Source: Apostichopus japonicus
Taxonomy: Eukaryota > Echinodermata > Holothuroidea > Aspidochirotida > Stichopodidae
DNA: 64,000 nt
Assembly (NCBI RefSeq): GCF_037975245.1
Contig: NC_092562.1
Coordinates: forward strand, 25,822,554-25,886,553
Direction of reading: 5' to 3'
Of the stretch, positions 45,441 to 59,400 are shown piece after piece (position 1 is the first letter of the stretch; every line of letters starts with the position of its first letter). A program made the position numbers and the translations under genes. The notes beneath the pieces were generated by a model. It was not told the origin of the DNA. It made no database searches and was given only the letters and a program-made list of their open reading frames with translations.

Positions 45441-47146
45441 AAGTTTTTTTTTTGGTACCTAGGATTAGAGAATTTCCATCTCCTGGTTTAGAGAGACCTT
45501 AGAGACCATGTAATCGTTTTAATGCTGAATCATAATATTTTTCTTTTTCGGTGATGCTTGCCCCACGTAAAGTTAACAACACAACAGTTATTAAATGTTA
45601 ACGTTTTGATGAACCACATCTATAAGATTAACACATAGAGACATTAAACACATTTTTTGTCACATCTTGTATAATAGACATGTAAAGATTAAACATTGCT
45701 CAGTCAAGTGATATGTAATATTCAGCCTAGCCAGCAGTCCCTCTTTTAGTTTGAAATCCTGGCTTTGAGAAATAATTTGTTGTGCCTTTTTTTTTGCTTT
45801 TTTTCTTGCTTTTATGTACATCTTTTGTAAGAGTGTAATGTATCGTGAAATAACAGAGAGGTTGGTTTGGAAATGCAATTTTCGTCTGTTGTGGCAACTA
45901 TCTTTGTGAGGCTATTATCCAATACTTGCCATGCATACTTTACAAGGTGGGTTTCAAACCATAGGTAGACGGTTTAACTCAGCTGTGTCATACCTTTTCC
46001 AAGAATCTTGCAGTCTAGTATTGAGGCCGTCTACAATAAATCATAATAAATCACTTCAGAACCTTTTTTAAAAGTCAGGAGCATAATCTGTGAACATGCG
46101 TATAAAGTCATGGCACTTCTCTTAACAGTACGTCGTTTTGAAGATATCCGTCAGAAATTTCAGGGAATGTTAAAAAAAAAATTCCTTTCAGTGTTTGATG
46201 TGAAAAATATTCTTTCTATAATGCAGGGTGTTCTTTTCTCAAACGGCCTTTTTTGTGTGTAAAGTACAGGGTTTCTATGTCCCTCCCTCACTATTAACTT
46301 TGGCCTTTTTTCCCCACCAGACCTCTTCATTAATGAACAGTGAGTGTTAAATCCATGAGAGTATTTGTGTATTACATGATTAATGCATGATCATTGCATG
46401 ATTATTTGTCATATGTAGTTGCACCTTTTTTTCAAAGTAACGTGATGTTAAGGATGTGCTTACTTTATCCAGCAGGTGAGCCGAGATTTCATTAAGGGGG
46501 ATGGGGGACAATTAGGTAAGTAAAGCACTGTCATAATAAGTAGACAAATCTCCATGATTAGTTCATTGGGGTTGACAATTTTAACTTTGAAGAACGATTT
46601 TAGCATCGTGTACATTTACTTAAATGTTTACTATGACTCTGCTACAATGTTCATTTTATACAAAATTGAGGTGTCTTCTGTTTTGCAAGATTTTTCCTAT
46701 CCTTTTTATAGTTTTTATTAGGTAGGGCACAGTTTTTGACACAACAAAACAAGATTTATTCTTTTAATATAATTTTCCCCAAACTGGGAAAGATGAATTG
46801 TCAAATTATTTTTTTTGTTAAGACACATGGTGCTCAAAAATCTTGTGTGTTTTGTTTTAAACAAGTTGTATTGTCACTCCGCTACAACTTTTTTTTTATG
46901 ATCATATGCTTCTTGAAACTAAAACTTACCTGAGGAATTATAAACAGTACTTTTGAAATGGTTTCTGGTCACAGGTCATGCTTTTAATCCTGGTAAAATA
47001 TTTGTGGTAAATTTCACAATCATTTTCTTATTTCTGTGCTCAATGTATGCAGATGGATTTATTTGGGTCATGTGCAATTAATAATTCGTTTGACAGAACG
47101 CTTTAATATCAAATATACATGCATATTCATAAGTACATATCGCTAG

Positions 47147-47436
47147 CAGGCGCGTAGCCAGGAATTTGCCAAGGGTGGGGCGAAACTGTAGATTCGGCAT
47201 TGCAAACTATCTAAGCGTAGCGCCACCATGGTTGGCGCGAAGCGTACAAGAAAATTTCGGCTGAAAATGCCTCCCAGATCGCTGGAAATGGCACTTCCCA
47301 GGCCTTGTAAGTTGCATCTTAGCATTTTCTCTTTTGAAAATACTAGCGATATCATAAAAACATTAAAAAAAAAATTAAAAAATATGCTCAAGGGGGGGCG
47401 GCTGCCCCCTTCGCCCCCCCCTTGGCTACGCACTTG
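47147..47436. mobile_element. hAT-type MITE, 290 bp, 8-bp target duplication
   Basis: Flanked by the direct repeat ATCGCTAG (47139-47146 and 47437-47444). The ends are CAGGCGCGTAGCCAGG and, reversed, CAAGTGCGTAGCCAAG. A G/C-run sits inside the right end. The short frames on both strands do not resemble any transposase. Confidence 0.85.
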
Positions 47437-49599
47437 ATCGCTAGGCACCCCCCCTCCCACCCCCAATCGGCCGCATCTTGGCTTGCAAAGATACACAAGA
47501 ATCTTACTTTTTGTGAATGATATAGACAGGAAATCCATTTTCCTCCCGAAAACCATAAATTATGTCTAATACTCTGATAATGAGGTGTGCTAATTCTTGT
47601 TAAAGGCATTTAACAAACTTGTCAAACCTTTTATTTTAGAGTTAAATATGATATGATATGATATGATTTTTTTTTTTTTACAATGTAAAGATTAATTAAG
47701 TATCATGAAATATTGAAAGATCTGATGAACAGAAATCATAATTTGTGATATCATATACTAGTGTTGGTTATTTTACAGGACTAGGATGGTTTGAAGGAGG
47801 CTTACTTTTTTCCATTTTATAATGTCCATGCATATTGTGAGATTCGGTGATGGTTTAAGGGAACTGCATGCCTTTCCTGCTGTATTCAGGTTTGAGAGGG
47901 TGGGGAGAGGTGAGGGGAACAGGTGTAAAAGCATTGTACACACCTTGGAAGATGCTGAGCAGGTTATGTAATATTTGAGGGGAGGGGGGCGATTTCCCTT
48001 CTCAAAGCAAAATTGCCCCTGTACAGGTATGGTGCTGGCAAACTTGACTCGAATTATTAACATTTTTGAAAGATCTCTTTACTTGGTTTTAAGCATGTGT
48101 TAATATTTCATATTTATGACAATTTCACATGTAGAAGGACCTGACTAACTTATTGGGAGAGGTTCAGGCAGGAGTCATCCCAATGTTTAGCGGTGTTCTG
48201 AAAATTATTGTGGAGCATGGTCTCTTTCCCCCACCCCCTGCCCCCCCCACCACCCCCACCTAGGTTAAGGGGCCTTGTTACTAGCTTGACTAAACTTTAC
48301 AAAGTTTAAAGATCCTTCACAAAGGACTTCCATTTTGTTCCTTTTCTTTTGTGTGTATGTGTCTGTCAGGGCTTCCTAAAATTCATTTTGGTGTGAATAA
48401 TTCTGTTTTAAGCTTAATAAGAATCTTAGCAGACAACTTGTATTATTGTGATTTTAATGCTGCAACTGATCAAATGAATATGCATCAATTTGCTTTTTGA
48501 ACATCGATTTTTTTTTATAGTTTTGTTTCCCTTCTTTATGCTAGTTTCAGCTCATATTTTGTATGATGCTTGCATTCAAGTTTTGTATCTAACTGTATTA
48601 AATTTGCCATTCAGGGATATATTTGACATTTCGAGATGTCATGTACGTTGTAAATGAGGAGTCAACATAACTGTTATGTCTGTATTATTGCTCAATGTGT
48701 GCTCATTATTATGAAAATCATCAGAAAATTCTTTCATTGCAACAATTTTTATTATAATTGGGGAGAGAAGGAAAAAGTCTGTTTGCAAATTGCTTATCTC
48801 CTTCAAAAAACCTGTGTAGGTAAATAAATACAAGTTTTAAGATTTGGCATTTCGGGGAAGGGGGATGTATGAATTACTGACAAGAAAATGTCATAAGTTG
48901 GGAGCGTGGTTGGGGAGAGGGGAGATGCTCACAAATGGGGAATGCTAAAATACTAAAATTAAGTTGTCAACACCTTGAATTGGCTTACCTATCTCTACTT
49001 TACAACAGTACTAATATTTTGTGTTTGACAAAACCATGGATCTGTTTTTCATACAGTTTTATAGACGTAATATAAGTCTTTTTTTCGTCTGGTTTTAGAG
49101 ATAGCATCAGTTTCGGACTTTCATCAGTCTGATGTTTGAAATAACAAAGTTACTATTAAAGGATTTCAATAGAGTTCATAGTAAAAATGAAAATGTAGGT
49201 TTTTTCCTTCTGTTATGGGTTAGAATTCCCAGAGAGTAGCATAGCTGCAGGGTGTAAGCAAGTTAGGATTTTGGGGAGAAGGCAGGGGGTGGGGCGGTGG
49301 AGGAGCTATGATTATACCTAGTATAACGTGGAGGTGGCAAGCATGTGTGTGTTTAATAGCTTGTCATCATCATTAGTTGGAATTGGTTCATTAGGCCTGA
49401 AAAATAAAAAAATGCTACTCTTCAAGGAAACTTTGTGATTGTTGACAACATTTGAGAATGGAAGTGTAGTGCATTTTATTAGCATAAGATGTACGTAGAA
49501 AGATAAACAATGGAATGTTTCGATTGTTTCATGTTTAATATAAACTGTTAGCAAACTGCTTATCCACTAGAGAGCCTGTGTAAGAGAATGTGTAAAAGT

Positions 49600-49684
49600 A
49601 AGTGGGCCTGATGTTTCGATCCTAGCAGGATCTTCTTCATCCTCTGAATAAGATCCTGCTAGGATCGAAACATCAGGCCCACTT
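49600..49684. repeat. head-to-head pair of hammerhead-like motifs (35-bp perfect inverted repeat)
   Basis: Arms 49600-49634 and 49650-49684 are exact reverse complements around a 15-nt spacer, and pairing continues outward past one mismatch. Each arm reads, on its own strand, AAGATCCTGCTAGGATC then GAAAC, ATC and AGGCCCACTT, i.e. the second helix, GAAA box and NUH triplet of the motif at 38041. The CUGANGA position reads CTGAATA on the plus copy and ATGAAGA on the minus copy. It may be a retroelement terminus joined tail to tail, or a stable cruciform or hairpin. Confidence 0.75.
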
Positions 49685-51389
49685 TCTTTTTAATACACGT
49701 TTAATATATCTCAGGACATACTTTACGATAAATTGCTAAAAAAGAACCTTTGTGTTGACCATATTCAAAAACAAAAACAAATCATTTGGAAATTATCGAC
49801 TCTCATTTGGAAGATTTTTCAGAGGTTTCTTTTATTTTTGTTGTTTTGATGATTTTGGTCATCTAAATAAGGAGTGTGTCTGCAAGTTTTGGTTTTAGAG
49901 GTCCAAAACAAACCACTGTATTTTGGTTAGTGAAGGTCATCGATATTGTCCCTAAATATGCTAGGCATAAGAGAAAGTAATTAAAAAGTGGTTACTTATG
50001 CCAACATTTGAACAGGCATTTTGCTTTCACCATATTTTATTTATAGCAATTTCCATCTCGATTTGAGACAATGCCTGACCTACACCCACCTCACAAAGTC
50101 TGTGAGTAAGTTTGAGTATTATCTGAAAACTTTTCTTTTAGTAATTTCAAATTTGGGCTTATTACTGATGATGACCTTAATGCTCTCACATAACAGATAA
50201 TGTGAGCAAAACAAATTTCTTTTGAAGCAAAAAAATGTGATTAAAAATCAATATGTAACCAAATTAAATAATGAATATAGTAGAAAAATTAGTGAAATAT
50301 TAATAGAAAATATTTGTATTAAGTTATGAAAGAAAGTGTCAGTCTGCACCTTCCAGGGTGACAAATTTTGTTTTTCCGTTTTGCCTTGAAAGTATAATGC
50401 CCTATGCATGTGTTTAATTTAAAAATAAAAAAGTGTTATGCAAAAGCAACCCATTTTGTTTTGGTATTTTTTTTTTCCATTTTATTTCCATTTGTCTTCA
50501 AGTGAGAGGGACTGGGTCCTGGTAATATTCTTACAGAGTGTAACCCTTTGTGCAGCATATGTAAAAACATCAAATGAATACAGATACCAGTTATAGGGTA
50601 ACACGTTCTGAGGTCCTGAGGCACCATATATGATGATATGGTATCCCCTCTCCCTCTCCATTTCACTTTATATGTACAACCCTAAAATTCAGGGATGAGC
50701 CCGGGGTAAAAACAAAATCACGGAAAACACTTTGCAAAAATTGCGGTATAGGCTCCAGTTTGCATATGCTACAGTGTTTTAGGATAATAGCTTTTGTCTC
50801 CGAGGTAGAAAAGAAATCATGGCTATTCCACGAATTCGCGGAAAAAGCTCATGCCTGAAAATTAGAAGTTGATATGTACTGTCAGGAAGTGTTTACAGAG
50901 GTCCCTGGACATTTGGGACCTCTAAGACACTCGCCTCATCTGCCTTATAGATCTTCAGCACTGTCCTACCAAATAGCTCCACATTTTAATTTGTAGCAAA
51001 ATTGAGCAGTAACAAACTCAACAAAATGGCCTTGGTACCCAAAGTGAAACTTGAACAGTTGTGGGTTGCAGATAACAGTATCTTACCCACTGTTGTTCAC
51101 ATTAACACAGTTTGATACCTCACCATCTATGATCTAAACTTATAAATAGCTGGAAGTGAAAATTTTTGTTTTCATTGGCAGTGTTTTAAGTATCAACTTC
51201 CATTGACAATAGTGACAACTGCTGGTGACAACTGCAATAAAACGCTTTTTTTTAAATTTTTGTTAACAATTTCCCAGTCTCACTTTTGTTTTATAGCAGA
51301 GTGAAATTTACAATGCTCTTGGTAATATGGTAAAAGAATGTATCTATTTTCAAGGTGCTTTTGAGTTAGGTAATTAAAAAATAAGTGCA

Positions 51390-51395
51390 TTTAAT
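51390..51395 (-). terminator. SPICE1: ATTAAA poly(A) signal candidate of SPICE1
   Basis: On the minus strand ATTAAA lies about 240 bp past the SPICE1 stop (51635). No canonical AATAAA lies nearer. The call rests on position only. Confidence 0.3.
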
Positions 51396-51634
51396 AATTA
51401 TACAATATTTACAACTTTCTGTCTTTTGTACATCATACAAATTGGAAAGTTTTCACAGCAACTGCAAATTTCAAACCCTTCCTGCCTCGTTCCCCAATTA
51501 CCTACTTCTCCCTTCATGAGATTTTCCGATCCCAAGTTTTCGTTCAAAAGTATCAACTATTAAATTAAGTTAATCCATCTCAAAGCACAACAAATTCCAC
51601 CGAGGAATAACATTTTACTTTTAACAGAGAGCAA

Positions 51635-53430
51635 TCATTTAGTTTGTACTTCTTGATTCTTCATCGACTGTAATCTCTCTTCTGCTTCAGCGTGCTCCTT
51701 GGACAAGGCAGCGATCCTTCGATTCAGATCTGATATGGCGCTGAGGGCGCTCTCCTCTTCAACCCTGTCGACGGTAATCGTATCTCTAGCATCAACCCTG
51801 TCCCTTTTGGATAATCCTATGGTTGGCATATCGGACCCTCTAGAGGACGTATCTGCCGAGAGAGGATGAAATCGATCTCCAAATGGGAGGGATTGGTAGG
51901 AGGTGTGACTGTCAGTGGAAAACAGCGATGTGTCTACCTGTAGTTTCTCACCTTCCTTCAATCCAGTCTGTGCAAACACATCTCTATTCGAGTCGCTCTC
52001 CTGCATACATTGCTCTGAGAGGTCTTCTCTGTCAGAAGCGACCACTCCATCTAGAATATCTGGGTCAGCGTTCGTTCCCTCTTGCCCTGCATGCTGTTCA
52101 AAAGGCCTCATCTGTCTTTCAGATATGAGAGGTTTATGGTGACGAGAGATTTCTCCCTGCATGGAGAAGGCCGAACGTGCGGCCTCGTGCCTTAAATCTG
52201 TGTTTTTTTTTATATCCTGGTAGTTTGGCTCATGGTTTTGAAACTTATGGACAGGATGATCGAGCCCTACCCCAGCATGTGATAGCTCTCCCATACGATC
52301 AGCATTGTCAGTGTACAGGGCCCTCCTCACCTGGTTTGGTCCATGAGCCTTGAATAATGCTCTGCGGTCCATTTGCCTCGGAGGAGAGAGCATTATTGCT
52401 GGCTCTCCGTGGAAGGCAAGTCTCTGGATTTGTGGATGGCCCGCACCGATCTCTGACTTCGGCAAGTCCAATCTGCTCGCTCGTTCATCTCCTGTTGATT
52501 GTGAATGAGATGACTGTACACTGGAATCCTTTTTGGGAGCATGCAGCGACCCCTTGTTGCCTAGGCAACCACCTTGTGATAAGTTCATATGAAGTCCATC
52601 TGTTGCTAAGGGTCTCTGCTGTTCTTGATTTTCACCGATACCTCTCCTGTTATGATCGTTCCCTGACATATCAAGACCAGGAATCTCCCTTGACCTACTG
52701 TGAGGTCCTCGCTGAAATGCTTGATCCCCATGGAACCCCGGATGACCGTCTGTTGTCTGTTGATGACCGACTGATGTTCTCTGCTGATCGTTCCCTACAA
52801 AATCAGTGTGAGCAGCTTGACGAACATGCACATTCAACTGATCTCTCATAAACACCTGTCTTGGATCGGGATGGCGATCTTGACCACAGGGTACTTCTTG
52901 CCGTTGTTCAGGGTCACCAGATGGCCAAGCTCTATCTTGATGACCACCAGGAAAATCATGCTGATTTTGATGACTATCTTGATGTCTACCAAACTCTCCT
53001 TGGTTTCCAAATATACTATCTTGATTTTCAGGACCAGCACTTACATTGCGATGTTCATTTGCACGGATCAGCAATGCCTGTTGGTCTCTGTGCCCAGCTA
53101 GGTTTTGTTGAGAAAGGTTGGCACCAGAATCTTGCATTACATTCATAGGGTTCATCTGATAAAATTGTCTGTCTCTGTTTAACACCTCTGGGAATTGACC
53201 ATGATGACTATGCATGCTAAACTGCTGTTCTTGATGACGAGAAGGTAACACATTCTGAGGTTGTTGAGTCATCCTTTGTGGTTTGTCATGCTGGTTGTCG
53301 AGGCGGGTCAGACTGTGATTTCTTACAATTTGGCCATCTGCAGTCATTTGTGGATTAGCCTCTCTGGTCATGGGCCCTGTTTTATTACTTTCTGATATGT
53401 GGTCTTCATCAGGCAAACCATGACTCTCCT
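51635..53430 (-). CDS. SPICE1: SPICE1 coding exon 12 (residues 425-1022)
   Basis: A single 1.8-kb exon. Residues about 474-720 are rich in His, Gln, Asp, Asn and Gly with recurring HQ/DQ/GNDQ pairs, and have no counterpart that I recognise in human SPICE1. PAIMLSPPRQ (768-777) and the terminal coiled coil (about 975-1015) are conserved. The stop is TGA at 51635-51637. The acceptor ttgttttccag is strong. Long frames on the opposite strand are shadows of this exon. Confidence 0.93.
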
Positions 53431-56400
53431 CTGGAAAACAAGGACATTTATATAATCTTGATACAAACTCAATTCATTTGTGTATGCAAGTGACCAAAAT
53501 CTCCATGGTTCAAATATTCTAACAAAACTTATCTTCTTATCTTATATCACACCATATCTTATATTATATCTTAACACCTCTCATCTTACATCTTATTAAC
53601 TAATCTCTCTTATCTAATAATTTATCTTCCAATGACTTATCAATTCTATTACTTTATCATTTATTATAACATTTCTATGTACTATAAAATTTTCTATTCC
53701 AATAAGTTATCATAAGAAAATTTGGGAGATTGCATCAGGGAATAAAAACAGATGTTGAATTTTATGATTTTCTAGTTTACACAAGGGCAAGCAAAAATTG
53801 TTTCGAAGTAAGGATGGTTAGTAATAAGAAGTGCCTAAAGTAAGTCCTTTAAGAGTCAAACCAAGCTTGAAGATAAAGTTAAGGAGCTGCAATGGTACCG
53901 TGAGCTGGATTAAACTCGGCCTGTCCGTCGAGAGTTGTCGACGAAATACTGGGAGAGCCTCTTGATAATCTCAGATTCTTGACAGCTTCCTCAAGCTTTG
54001 ATAACCTTTCTTGAGTATTGATAAGTTCCTTAAACAGAGGAGTACAAAGAAGGAACTAAGTGTAAAGAATTTTAAGCTGTCGGTATAAATCTACACATTT
54101 AAGCAAGCTACAGTATAACTATAACAGAAAACAACATATGACAAACTTTTTAAGACGGCATACCATTTTTTAGCTTGGACACAGCAGGACCTTCTTCAGA
54201 GGCAAAGCAACAAAGGACTTTCTTTCATTAGATATTAAAGTGTGTTATTATTTGTTATCTCTCTCTCTCTTACCATTTATAGGGAGAGTCCTGTCATAAA
54301 GAATATGTTTGTTGAACCTCTACATAGGAGTGTTAGCTCAGTGGTTATCGCCGGTGCCTTTCAATCACAAGGTCCCGAGTTTGAGTCACTCCAAGATTAA
54401 TGTATGTCGTCCAGTTACAGAGTTGTTGACAATTGACAATTCATAATCATGGACGTTAAATATGAAGCTAAGAGACTGACTTCGGTCAGCTTGCGGCTTT
54501 GATAAGCCAATGATGGCTTCTTGGCGAGTTCCTGCTTGCAGGAGGATCTAAAATACATACATACATACTTAAATTACCTTGCAAAACTAACAATCAGCTG
54601 ACAGATCTGATCAAGACAAACACTGAATATTTCTCTATAAAGAAAAGGTAAAATCTCTTGTTTCTCATTTTCTTTAAATACTTACCAATGTCAAGGCATT
54701 GATGAGGTTCCTCTGGTCCTCGATCTGAGCTTTCAAGCTGGATACAGAATTATTCTGGCCGAGTCTCTCCTTCTGTAAGAATTAATTGTTAGATTAATAA
54801 ATGTAAGATCTCAACCAAGAAATATTTCCCTACCATAACTACCTAGGTCCTCTCCAATTCTGATTTCAGTCTGAATTTAAATCTTCTTCAGCTTTAGAGA
54901 CTCCGTTGCTCGTGCAAACAAATGAGTACAAACTTACTAGAATTTTGATGTAAACTTACAGAATCCTTTTGGCTTTTAAAAATTCTTCCCGAGATGCCAA
55001 CCTACCTCTGTGAGGTGATGAATGAGGGTCTGGATGGTCTGAACCAGATACAAAGTGCTACCGGACGAGAGGTCCTGGTTGCGATCGGGTAGTACTTCTG
55101 AACCGGTCAGACGTTCATATTCCTCCACATCACCCTGAATACCACGGATGACCTAATGAAAGAAAAATAAAAAAAGTTTGTTCGATAAATGATAATGGAA
55201 TCGTTCCTTGTTTGCACTGTTGTAAATTTACATAATTCATTTCACTTGCCAATAATTGGCCAGACAGTTCTTCAAAACAAAATTGCAACAACTCAAATTA
55301 AGACCCCCCCTGTCAAATGTTTTTGTCATCGAACAGAATTTATGCAGTGAACAAACAATTTCTATGGATGCAGAAACTATCATCTACGATTCTGAAGTCA
55401 AGTATGTCTTATAGAAGTAAATAAACAACAGAGCATTTGAAAAATTATAAACAAATTTGAATAAAAAGAATTAAGAAACGTTTAGCTAGTATAAGACTGG
55501 AACCTCAGACCTCTGGATTTCAGGTCCTATCCTCTACCACAGGAGCTATCTAGCCCTCAGCTGGTGGATTTTCTTATATAGTGGAGGTGACAGACAGAAG
55601 TGAAGTTAAAGTACATCACCCCAAGGTCACTGGTTCGATTTCATTCTAACCCAAGCTCCCACCCCTGCCCTCCCTCCCTCCAAAAAAGAATTCTTTGCTC
55701 CTTTACATTGTTTACAATTATTTTTATTAATTCAGTTCTTTCGTTATCGATTGATTTCATAAAAAGCATCTTAACAAAAGCTGCGTTACTCACCGTTGCT
55801 AGGGCAGCATCCTGTTTGGTTGGGGTTTGACTCTCCGCACCAATTCGAGATGTTGATTTCTTCTTGACTTTAGCTGTGTCGTTGATCGCTTGAACTGGCG
55901 GAGGAATCTCTTCTCCTCTGTTATCGCTCTCCTCGTCAGAAGGCTGATCAAGTAGAGACTCTGTTATCAAAAGGGCAAAACATATTTATCAACGTTATTC
56001 ATTTTCTAATCGTCCTACAAAATTGGTTCCCACACACCGCCATATATAAACTGCTGTAAAAACATTTTATCAACGTTAATAATTTTCTACCCATCCTACT
56101 AAATTGGTTCCCACACACCACCATATATAAAATGCCACCACCATATGTAAACTGCCACCACCATATGTAAACTGCCATTACCATATGTTAAACTACAGCT
56201 TTCCTCTGATTCCTTGTCACTACAGGAGCAATCAAAGATGCCACCAGAGCTTCAAATATTTAGTACAACATCCAGTAGTTTTCAAACCTTAATACCCAGT
56301 ATTTTGTAATATAGAAAAACCCACTAAGCTTCTTTAAATTGATTCACAAAACCGTTGACATTTCTCGAATGGTATTATCTGATTAATTATTTGATTATGA

Positions 56401-59400
56401 AATCAAACCAATTTAAAGTTTTGCTATATTATTCAGAGTGACTCTAAGTGTAAAGTTAGGTCCGTTAATTAGTCAAGCATTGCAGCTGTTTGTACTCAGG
56501 TCTTATTATACTAACATTCATAATGCAGGGTTTAGAAACTCGTATATTTCTGTAAAAAAATAGTACAACCGAGTCCAGCACAAACTGTCCCATACAAAAT
56601 ATGGCAAACAGTTGCACTAGTTTTCTGCACTGTGTCGGCCTAGATAACATCTACCGACATAACCACAAATGAGAAGAGTCACTTTCACTGAAGGAACCAT
56701 GGCAACCATAAGTGAGATGAATGTCTGTCACCATAGCAACTGTAAGGGAAGGATAATGGCACTCAGTAATAAAACAAACATTACACAATTGAATCCATTT
56801 CCTCTCATATTACATTTAGCAGCATTTACAGTGAGTTCGACCGTATGAAACGACGATGCGGTGATAAAAGAGGGGTAAAAGCTAAAGCTTTTTCAGCCCA
56901 AAGACCATTTATAAAGTGCAATTGAACATATCAAAGTCTGGGATTCTTTGAAGCACCAGTATTGACATACCAACAGGTTTCCGTTTAGAGTTATTGTTTC
57001 TCTTTGTAGTTCTTCGTCCAGGTCGCACCCTATGTTCTCCTTTTTCCTGTTTATGATAAATAAAAATCTGAAAGTAATATCCAATTCAAATATTAAATGA
57101 GTTTGCAGCAGAGTTGCCACTTCCTTAAGCAGACACAGTGATGACAAGTTTGTTAATATTATTTGTGTCTATGCACCATTAACTTAACATGTATTCGCCA
57201 AGTTTGCTTTAGACTAAGTGTTCACTATAAACCCTGTGACTAGTATAATAATATATATCATAAAATAGTACTAATATAGCGCGTTCATCAGCAACGCTGC
57301 TCGAAGCGCTTTACAGGAATTGAAACAATTAATATACAGGAAAAATTTAAAATACAGGAAACATTCAAAAGCAAATAGTAGAAAAAAATCGCCTAAAAGG
57401 TATACACCATAAAACCTTTAATAGGATAGAAAAATACATTAAAGCTATGGTGATACAAAAATATTGTACAGTTCAAACATCAAAGGCAATTCTAAAATAA
57501 TATGTTTTCAGCGATGTTTTAAAACTGGCAAGGCTTGTGCAGGTACGTATTGAATTTGGCAAGGCCTTCCATAGCTTGGGCGCACATACTGAATATGCCT
57601 TGTCCCCAGTTTTTTTTTTTTTTCTCATTTCTTGAAGCAGTCCCTGTGCTGATGAGCGTAATGATCGGCTGGGAACATAGGGTGCCAGGAGATCACCGAT
57701 GTAATCGGGGCGAGGCCATGTAGAGCTTTAGCAGAACTATTTAATATGTAACCACTTATACATAACCTGCTGATGTGCTGTGCATCAAGTGTTCTGCACA
57801 TCAAGTGTTCTGCACTACCCTTTTATACAAGCAAACAATATCTTGAGTGAAACTCAAACTATAGAGATGAGATTTTCAGTTGTCGAAAAAAAAAGGCTAA
57901 AGACTAACCTGCTGTTTTTTCTTTCGGTCAGATTCTTTCTCAATATAGCCTCTAAACCTCTCCAGATCCAGCGAACCCTGGTAACCCTCGTAAGTGTCCT
58001 CGTCTTCACTGTCCGCAGAATAGTCATCTAAAAATAGAGGAAGGACACAACTTTTCAAAAATCAGCAGCTATCATAAGGCCACTTGCATTTCTCTTGAAA
58101 GTTTCACTATAGCTGTATACACATTCCTTTTCCCCTTCACATGTTGCACACTGTTCTCTCTTGTTTCCGTATCTTTGTGTTGACTTGACAATGAAAAAAT
58201 TAACTCCATATTTTCCTTCTGTTTCTTTCACTCAAAATCAAAAAGTCAAGCTATTATGCAATATATTTTCATATCCATAGTTTTCACTTTCTGTGAACAA
58301 TCTTTCAAATACATGGGAAATTGAAAGAAAACCTTAGCTTCAGTTATTGGTAAACCCATAGTTTTCTTTATTTTTGTTGTTGCTGATGGGAATGCTATCA
58401 AGTGCACTGAAGGCACTTTGCCCAAGTACATGTATATGGACTATGGTGGTGTTTTAGTGTCATAAATGGGATGTTTTGTAAGGTGAATTTTTCCAATATT
58501 AAACCAAAAGTGTCCCAAGCAACAGAGTAATGATAATATAGCAGTATATATCATATGATAATGGTATGGTGTGCAGTATGGTATGATATTTATGATAATT
58601 TCACAAGTCATTTGGGAATAACAGACAAGACAATTGTAGCATTAATTGATGCTAAACAAGCCTAATTAAACAAACACATAAAACAAAACAAAAACCTGTT
58701 TCTCTTCCGGCCGTTTCAAAAAAAGGAAGGAGGAGCCCATCTGTTTTCTAGAATATCCTTTTGTCTACTCAGAATATAGGTGACAGTGGGTGACAGACAG
58801 GGTGACAGAAATATTATTAGCTCTTAGTCTTCAGAACTTTGTCTAGTTGAGTATTATCCACATGTATTAGGAGCTACTGCGTTGATTTGTTCAAATAATG
58901 TTCATGCTAGAATCCGCATATTTATACCATTTGCCCCCCAAAAAAACAATAAAATCAAGGGAAGGAAGGAAGCAGGGCAAAGAAAGGATGTAGAAGGGGC
59001 TGAGAAACATGTTACTATTTTTTTATTTGGAATAAGAAAAGACTTTCTGATCTTTAAAAGACGTTAACATGCATGACTGAAATATTAAATTCAGATACTA
59101 CAGCCATCAAAATATATTTACATCAACTTGACCAAGTATCAAGTTATTTGTACAATCAGTTATAAAGTTGTCCTGAATTTCTCTTGATCCTCACTTCTTG
59201 CTACAATATTGAGCTGTTTATGTAACGTAAAACTCAACTGAGTGGATGGAAATATATGTAAAAGACTGACCTTCATCCTCATGGAGGTCATTGAGAGCTT
59301 GCCTATCCATCACTGATTCGCTCAACACGTCTAGCTGGCTGGGATGCAATGTCATGTCTGGTAGGGTTCTGGATACTGAGCTGTAAGAAAAGATATAAAG

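Larger units (their letters stand above)
44174..46060 (+). other. PLK2: probable PLK2 3' UTR
   Basis: No coding exon follows the stop. The first canonical AATAAA pair is at 46035-46040 and 46045-46050, which would give a 3' UTR of about 1.9 kb, typical for this regulated kinase family. An earlier variant signal cannot be excluded. It includes the 20-bp hairpin array and a dispersed repeat at 45303-45440. Confidence 0.5.
46061..51389. other. intergenic region between the convergent PLK2 and SPICE1 genes
   Basis: About 5.3 kb with no coding exon that could be supported. It holds a hAT-type MITE (47147-47436), the inverted hammerhead-like pair (49600-49684), a C-rich tract near 48230-48260 and several poly-T runs. 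Confidence 0.6.
54029..54685 (-). other. SPICE1: SPICE1 intron 10 (0.66 kb)
   Basis: Contains a diverged hammerhead-like motif (54175-54203), a CT microsatellite near 54260-54275 and a CATA-tailed SINE (54327-54568). Confidence 0.85.

Noticed and set aside
47143-47609. Minus-strand frames of 137 and 73 residues
   Set aside because: They span a hAT-type MITE and its G/C runs; no transposase or other domain is visible.
50047-50101. Short frame QFPSRFETMPDLHPPHKV between an acceptor-like and a donor-like site
   Set aside because: No neighbouring exons, no recognised family, and it lies in the intergenic interval; chance splice-like sites are common.
52357-52851. Plus-strand frame of 164 residues
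   Set aside because: Antisense shadow of SPICE1 exon 12, which has strong family matches on the minus strand.
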